Below the pieces are notes generated by a model, which worked only from the letters and a program-made list of their open reading frames with translations, did not search any database and was not told where the DNA came from. A stretch of 8,414 bases of DNA from Chloroflexota bacterium (GTDB lineage: Bacteria > Chloroflexota > Anaerolineae > Ardenticatenales > Ardenticatenaceae), in NCBI GenBank assembly GCA_003520455.1, contig DOUV01001038.1, forward strand, positions 1-8,414, read 5' to 3'. Each line of letters opens with the position of its first letter. Position 1 is the stretch's first letter. Shown here piece by piece: positions 5,445-8,414 of this stretch. The translations under genes were made by a program, and so were the position numbers.

Positions 5445-6200
5445 GTGTCAACGAACACCGCCCCTGGACAAACTCAGCCGCGCGCGCAGCGCCCGCGGCT
5501 CGACCGGCGTCAGGTGCTGGAGACGGCCCTGGCGCTCGTAGACGCGGAAGGCCTCCAGGCGCTGAGCATGCGGCGACTTGGCGCCGCGCTCGGCATCGAT
5601 GCGATGGCCATCTACGGCTACGTCCACGGCAAGGACGCCCTCCTCGACGGCTTGGTCGAGTTGCTGTGGGCGGAAACCTCCGCGCCGGCGGGGGCATCCG
5701 GCCCGTGGACCGAACGTCTGCGCGGCTTCGTCCGCGCGATCCGGGCGCTCTTCCACCGCCACCCCCACGCGGCGCCGCTCCTGCTGCGCCCGAACGTGCT
5801 CCCCGAGTCCGTTCTCACCGCCTTCGACCGCTACCTTGAGATGCTTCGCGACGCTGGCTTCGCCGAGCCGCGTGCAGCCGAAATCCTGCGCACCTTGGTC
5901 GCCTACGGCATCGGCTACGGCGTGATGGAGCTCTCCTGCTATTCGCTCACCGGGCTGCAGGAATACGACCCCCTGTCGCAGCGGGAGCGGCTCGTGCGTC
6001 TTGGGCAGTTGCTCCCGAGGGGCATCGCACCCCGGCTGACGCAGGTCGCGATGACCATGTGCGTCGAATGCGAACCCGAGGCGGACTTTGAGTTCGGGCT
6101 CGACCTCCTGCTCCAGGGCCTGGAGCGATTCCAGAGCGGGCGCGACGCCGATCAGGGTGCTCCAGCCGCGAGAGAGGCGACGACGCGCGGCGAGGATTGA
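5445..6200 (+). CDS. TetR/AcrR-family transcriptional repressor
   Basis: A 251-residue dimeric DNA-binding regulator. The N-terminal helix-turn-helix spans about residues 20-68 (RRQVLETALALVDAEG, then LSMRRLGAALGIDAMAIYGYV and HGKDALLDGL). The rest is helical ligand-binding and dimer domain of the tetracycline-repressor C-terminal type (LRGFVRAIRALFHRHPHAAP onward). The start is a GTG at 5445 with AAGGAG at 6 bases. Such proteins usually repress a neighbouring exporter until a drug or metabolite binds. The divergent ABC ATPase promoter across the IS, with its palindromic operator at 2942-2974, is the likely original target; this is inference. The gene begins only about 60 bases from the IS256 end, so the element may have separated it from its operator. 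No convincing own promoter is visible. The MerR gene follows after 25 bases. Confidence 0.92.
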   Translation: MSTNTAPGQTQPRAQRPRLDRRQVLETALALVDAEGLQALSMRRLGAALGIDAMAIYGYVHGKDALLDGLVELLWAETSAPAGASGPWTERLRGFVRAIRALFHRHPHAAPLLLRPNVLPESVLTAFDRYLEMLRDAGFAEPRAAEILRTLVAYGIGYGVMELSCYSLTGLQEYDPLSQRERLVRLGQLLPRGIAPRLTQVAMTMCVECEPEADFEFGLDLLLQGLERFQSGRDADQGAPAAREATTRGED

Positions 6201-6225
6201 TGGTGAATGAGAGAGATTGACTGAC

Positions 6226-6642
6226 GTGGCAACGATGACGATTGGCCAGCTTGCCCGTACGGCCGGCGTCCACCCGCGTACCCTGCGCTACTACGAACGG
6301 ATCGGCCTGCTCCGGCCGTCAGGCCGCAGTGCGGCGGGCTACCGCCTCTATACCCAAAGTGAAGCCGAGCGTCTGGGCTTCATCCGCCGCGCTCAGCAGC
6401 TCGGGCTGAAGCTCGCGGAGATCGCCGAGGTCATCGCGGTGCGAGAGGGCGGCGCCGCCCCCTGCCGACACGTGCGCGACCTGGCCGAGGCCAAGATCGA
6501 GGATATCGACCGGCGGATCGCTGAGCTCGAGACGCTCCGCGGGGAGATGGCCAGGCTGGCGGAGCTGGCGCGCGATGTTGAGCCGGAGTGCACTCGGTCC
6601 TCCGCGATCTGCCTGGCGTTCGAGCCGTCCTCCACCCCTTGA
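6226..6642 (+). CDS. merR: MerR-family metal-responsive regulator of the mer operon
   Basis: A 138-residue activator-repressor that twists a long-spacer promoter when metal binds. The N-terminal winged helix-turn-helix reads MTIGQLARTAG, HPRTLRYYERIGLL and AAGYRLYTQSEAERLGFI; a long coiled-coil helix follows (AKIEDIDRRIAELETLRGEM). Three cysteines lie where metal ligands occur in the family: one before the coiled coil (APCRHV) and two in a C-terminal loop, CTRSSAIC. The spacing (41 then 6 residues) differs from Tn501-type Hg(II) MerR (34 then 8), so mercury specificity is likely from context but not proven. The GTG at 6226 is chosen because GAGAGA lies 9 bases upstream; TTG 6217 and ATG 6235 are alternatives. 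The stop codon TGA lies inside the -35 box of the next promoter. Upstream spacing suggests co-transcription with the TetR gene. Confidence 0.88.
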   Translation: MATMTIGQLARTAGVHPRTLRYYERIGLLRPSGRSAAGYRLYTQSEAERLGFIRRAQQLGLKLAEIAEVIAVREGGAAPCRHVRDLAEAKIEDIDRRIAELETLRGEMARLAELARDVEPECTRSSAICLAFEPSSTP

Positions 6643-6670
6643 CCTTCTCCCTAAGGAGAAGGTGTACGCT
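6639..6670 (+). promoter_or_regulatory. MerR-type promoter and operator driving the merA-like gene
   Basis: A -35 TTGACC (6639-6644) and a -10 TACGCT (6665-6670) are 20 bases apart, the over-long spacing typical of MerR-family promoters. Centred between them is a perfect inverted repeat with 9-base arms ACCTTCTCC (6642-6650) and GGAGAAGGT (6655-6663) around CTAA, resembling known MerR/CueR/ZntR operators. Confidence 0.88.
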
Positions 6671-6699
6671 CCTGGGTGTGACGGAGAGGAGCGTGCACG

Positions 6700-8130
6700 A
6701 TGACACATCACTCCTACGATCTGGCGATCGTCGGCTCGGGCTCGGCAGCCTTTGCCGGAGCGATCTGGGCACGCGAGCACGGTGCTCGCGTAGTGATGAT
6801 CGAGCGAGGCACGGTCGGCGGCACCTATGTCAACATTGGCTGCGTCCCAAGCAAGATGCTCTTGCGCGCCGCCGAGACCTTCCACCACGCCGGCCACCAC
6901 CCCTATCAGGGTGTCGAGACCAAGGCCATCACCGCTGACTACGGGGCCATGGTGGCTCAGAAGAACCGGCTGACTGGCGACATGCGCCGGGAGAAGTACA
7001 CCGATCTGATCGATGAATATGGCTGGGATCTGGTCGAAGGGGAGGCGCGCTTCGTTGGCGAGACGACGGTTCAGGTGGGGGCGCGAACCATCACGGCCGG
7101 TGCCTATCTCATCGCCACCGGCGTCCGCCCGGCCGTACCGCCCATCCCCGGCCTCCAGGAGGCCGGCTACTTCACCAGCACTACCGCCATGGAGCTCGAC
7201 CGCCTGCCCACCTCGATCGCCGTGATCGGCGCCGGCTACATCGCACTCGAGCAGGGTCAGGTCTTCCGCCACCTCGGCAGCGAAGTCACGATCATGCAGC
7301 GAGGGCCGCGCCTCCTGCCCACGCATGAGCCAGAGGTCACCGACGCCGTCGGCCAGATGCTCGCCCGGCTGGGAACCCGAGTCCTGACCAGCACGCACGT
7401 CCAGCGCGTCGAGCGGACTGAACACGGTCGGCGGCTCATCATCTGGCGCGACGGCCGGGAGGAGACGCTCGAGGCGGAGGAGATCCTGGTCGCGACCGGC
7501 CGGCAACCAAACATTGAGGCGCTCGACCTGAACCGGGCCGGCGTCGCGATCGACCGGCGTGGTGCGCCGGTCATCGACGACCAGCTCCGGACCACGAACC
7601 CCCGCGTCTTCGCGGCGGGCGACGTGACGCTCGCGCCGCAGTTCGTCTACGTGGTGCCCCGCCTCACGGCGGCGTCTCACGCCGGTTCCTCTGGTGGCAT
7701 CGGCGCCACGATCCCTGACTTTAACATCACCCAGTTGGACGGTCAGACCTTTGACCTCGGTGCGCACCGAGGCCGGGTGGTCGCCCTCTACGACATGGCG
7801 GGCTGGTGCTCCAGCTGCCTCCCCGAAGCGCACGCCTGGGCGCAACTCTATGCCCAATATCATCAGCGCGGGGTCGATCTCCTCGTGGTGTCGGTCGATC
7901 CCCACGACACCCCACAAACGATCGCGACCTTTCAGCAGGACGCTGGCGTGCAAGGGCTCCCCTGGGCCATCGACACGCATGGGGTGGTCACCGAGCGCCT
8001 GCACCTCACCGCGCTCGACCAGACGTTCATCCTGGACCGAGCTGGCCATGTGGCGTATCAAGATAGCGTGCCGACCTCGGAAGCCACCCTCCGCCAGGCA
8101 CTCGACCGCGTGCTGCAGGCGGGGTCATGA
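6700..8130 (+). CDS. MerA-like flavoprotein joined to a C-terminal TlpA/redoxin domain
   Basis: A 476-residue fusion. Residues 1 to about 320 match the FAD/NAD(P)H part of mercuric reductase: GSGSAAFAGAIWA (FAD), the active-site loop GGTYVNIGCVPSK, IGAGYIALE (NAD(P)H) and FAAGDVTLAPQFVYV (FAD). MerA reduces Hg(II) to Hg(0) with NADPH in the cytoplasm, using a Cys-x4-Cys pair. Here the first cysteine is Tyr43 (TAT, 6826-6828); Cys48 remains. The C-terminal dimerisation domain with its vicinal cysteine pair is missing. From about residue 335 a thioredoxin fold follows (IPDFNITQLDGQ, active site WCSSC at Cys370/Cys373, VVSVDP). Neither an N-terminal metal-binding domain nor a signal peptide is present. 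The ATG at 6700 has AGGAG at 8 bases. A deletion fusing merA to a downstream redoxin gene is the simplest origin, so mercuric reductase activity is doubtful. Confidence 0.88.
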   Translation: MTHHSYDLAIVGSGSAAFAGAIWAREHGARVVMIERGTVGGTYVNIGCVPSKMLLRAAETFHHAGHHPYQGVETKAITADYGAMVAQKNRLTGDMRREKYTDLIDEYGWDLVEGEARFVGETTVQVGARTITAGAYLIATGVRPAVPPIPGLQEAGYFTSTTAMELDRLPTSIAVIGAGYIALEQGQVFRHLGSEVTIMQRGPRLLPTHEPEVTDAVGQMLARLGTRVLTSTHVQRVERTEHGRRLIIWRDGREETLEAEEILVATGRQPNIEALDLNRAGVAIDRRGAPVIDDQLRTTNPRVFAAGDVTLAPQFVYVVPRLTAASHAGSSGGIGATIPDFNITQLDGQTFDLGAHRGRVVALYDMAGWCSSCLPEAHAWAQLYAQYHQRGVDLLVVSVDPHDTPQTIATFQQDAGVQGLPWAIDTHGVVTERLHLTALDQTFILDRAGHVAYQDSVPTSEATLRQALDRVLQAGS

Positions 8131-8204
8131 GGGTATGTATCGTTCGACCGGTCACACGGGATGACGATCGTCGTCGCGGGACCGGGCCGGGGAGGCGCGC
8201 ATGA
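8127..8204 (+). CDS. Possible 25-residue intercistronic ORF coupling the fusion gene to the ccdA-like gene
   Basis: An ATG at 8127 overlaps the TGA of the merA-redoxin fusion (ATGA), and its own TGA at 8202-8204 overlaps the ATG of the next gene (ATGA). The 25-residue product starts MRVCIVRP and is arginine-rich at its end. No family is recognised and the ribosome site is weak. It may be a translational coupling device or chance. Confidence 0.25.
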   Translation: MRVCIVRPVTRDDDRRRGTGPGRRA

Positions 8205-8414
8205 GCCAGTTGCAAGCCTTCGCCGTGCACTGGCTCTCCGTGCTCGTCCTGGTCCTGCCCGTGGGATATGCGTTCGGAGCTGGCATGATCGCCGCCGTCA
8301 ATCCGTGTGGTTTCGCCATGTTGCCGGCCTATCTCTCGCTCTACTTGGGACTCGACGAGAAAGAAAAGGTCGGGCGGTTGCCCGGCGCTCGCCTAGAGCA
8401 CCGGTCAAGTCATC
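8201..8414 (+). CDS. CcdA/DsbD-like membrane thiol-electron transporter, N-terminal part (runs off right edge)
   Basis: An ATG at 8201 with GGAGG at 5 bases opens 71 codons without a stop to the window end. The first residues form a hydrophobic segment (WLSVLVLVLPVGYAFGAGMI), then AAVNPCGFAMLPAYLSLYLG, the conserved Asn-Pro-Cys membrane motif of the CcdA/DsbD family. A charged loop (LDEKEKVGR) follows. These proteins pass reducing electrons from cytoplasmic thioredoxin across the membrane to extracytoplasmic TlpA-like proteins. Its position directly after a redoxin-containing gene in a MerR-controlled operon suggests that the redoxin was once its secreted partner. The overlap ATGA with the small ORF upstream points to co-translation. 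Confidence 0.85.
   Translation, partial: MSQLQAFAVHWLSVLVLVLPVGYAFGAGMIAAVNPCGFAMLPAYLSLYLGLDEKEKVGRLPGARLEHRSSH

Noticed and set aside
6319..8061. A 580-codon open frame on the minus strand
   Set aside because: It lies opposite merR and the merA-like gene, shows no recognisable domain, and is explained by GC-rich codon use on the other strand.
8146..8153. Palindrome gaccggtc between the fusion gene and the ccdA-like gene
   Set aside because: Eight bases alone are expected by chance in GC-rich DNA and no promoter accompanies it.

Overview
The window is a GC-rich bacterial accessory region built around a mercury-resistance locus. It also holds pieces of drug-type ABC exporters, two transcriptional regulators and a nested pair of insertion sequences. 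The gene set (MerR regulator, MerA-like flavoprotein, TlpA-like redoxin, CcdA-type membrane protein, plus a divergent MerB) together with an IS1-like and an IS256-like element would fit Chloroflexota (Thermomicrobia-like) or a high-GC Gram-positive. This is an inference from gene content and GC only; no rRNA or tRNA is present to settle it.

Layout. (1) 1-576, minus: N-terminal part of an ABC exporter ATPase running off the left edge, with its own sigma70-type promoter whose -10 lies in a 24-bp inverted repeat (607-630). (2) 768-1439, minus: nitroreductase-family flavoprotein. (3) 1530-2249, minus: organomercurial lyase MerB. (4) about 2270-2906, minus: a truncated, twice-frameshifted ABC exporter ATPase. 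It is followed without a gap by merB and preceded by a promoter with a 10-bp-arm palindromic operator. (5) about 2996-5383: an IS256-family element whose transposase is split by a 1142-bp IS1-like element (3138-4279) with a direct repeat at each end. (6) 5445-6200, plus: TetR-family regulator. (7) 6226-6642, plus: MerR-family metal regulator. (8) 6700-8130, plus: a MerA-like flavoprotein lacking its C-terminal third and joined in frame to a thioredoxin-like domain, behind a classic MerR-type promoter. (9) 8201-8414, plus: start of a CcdA/DsbD-like membrane protein, running off the right edge.

How it fits together. MerB would split organomercurials to Hg(II), and a MerA would reduce Hg(II) with NADPH. 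Here merB sits on the left arm behind a captured ABC-exporter promoter, and the merA-like gene sits on the right arm behind a MerR promoter. The MerA-like protein has lost the first cysteine of its redox pair (Tyr43) and its C-terminal domain, and carries a WCSSC redoxin domain instead. It is therefore either a decayed or deletion-fused gene or a repurposed flavin-redoxin protein. The IS256-like element has no visible target duplication and is flanked by two related but diverged promoter segments, which suggests the locus was assembled by IS-linked rearrangement.

All observations were made by reading the sequence; no database search was run.
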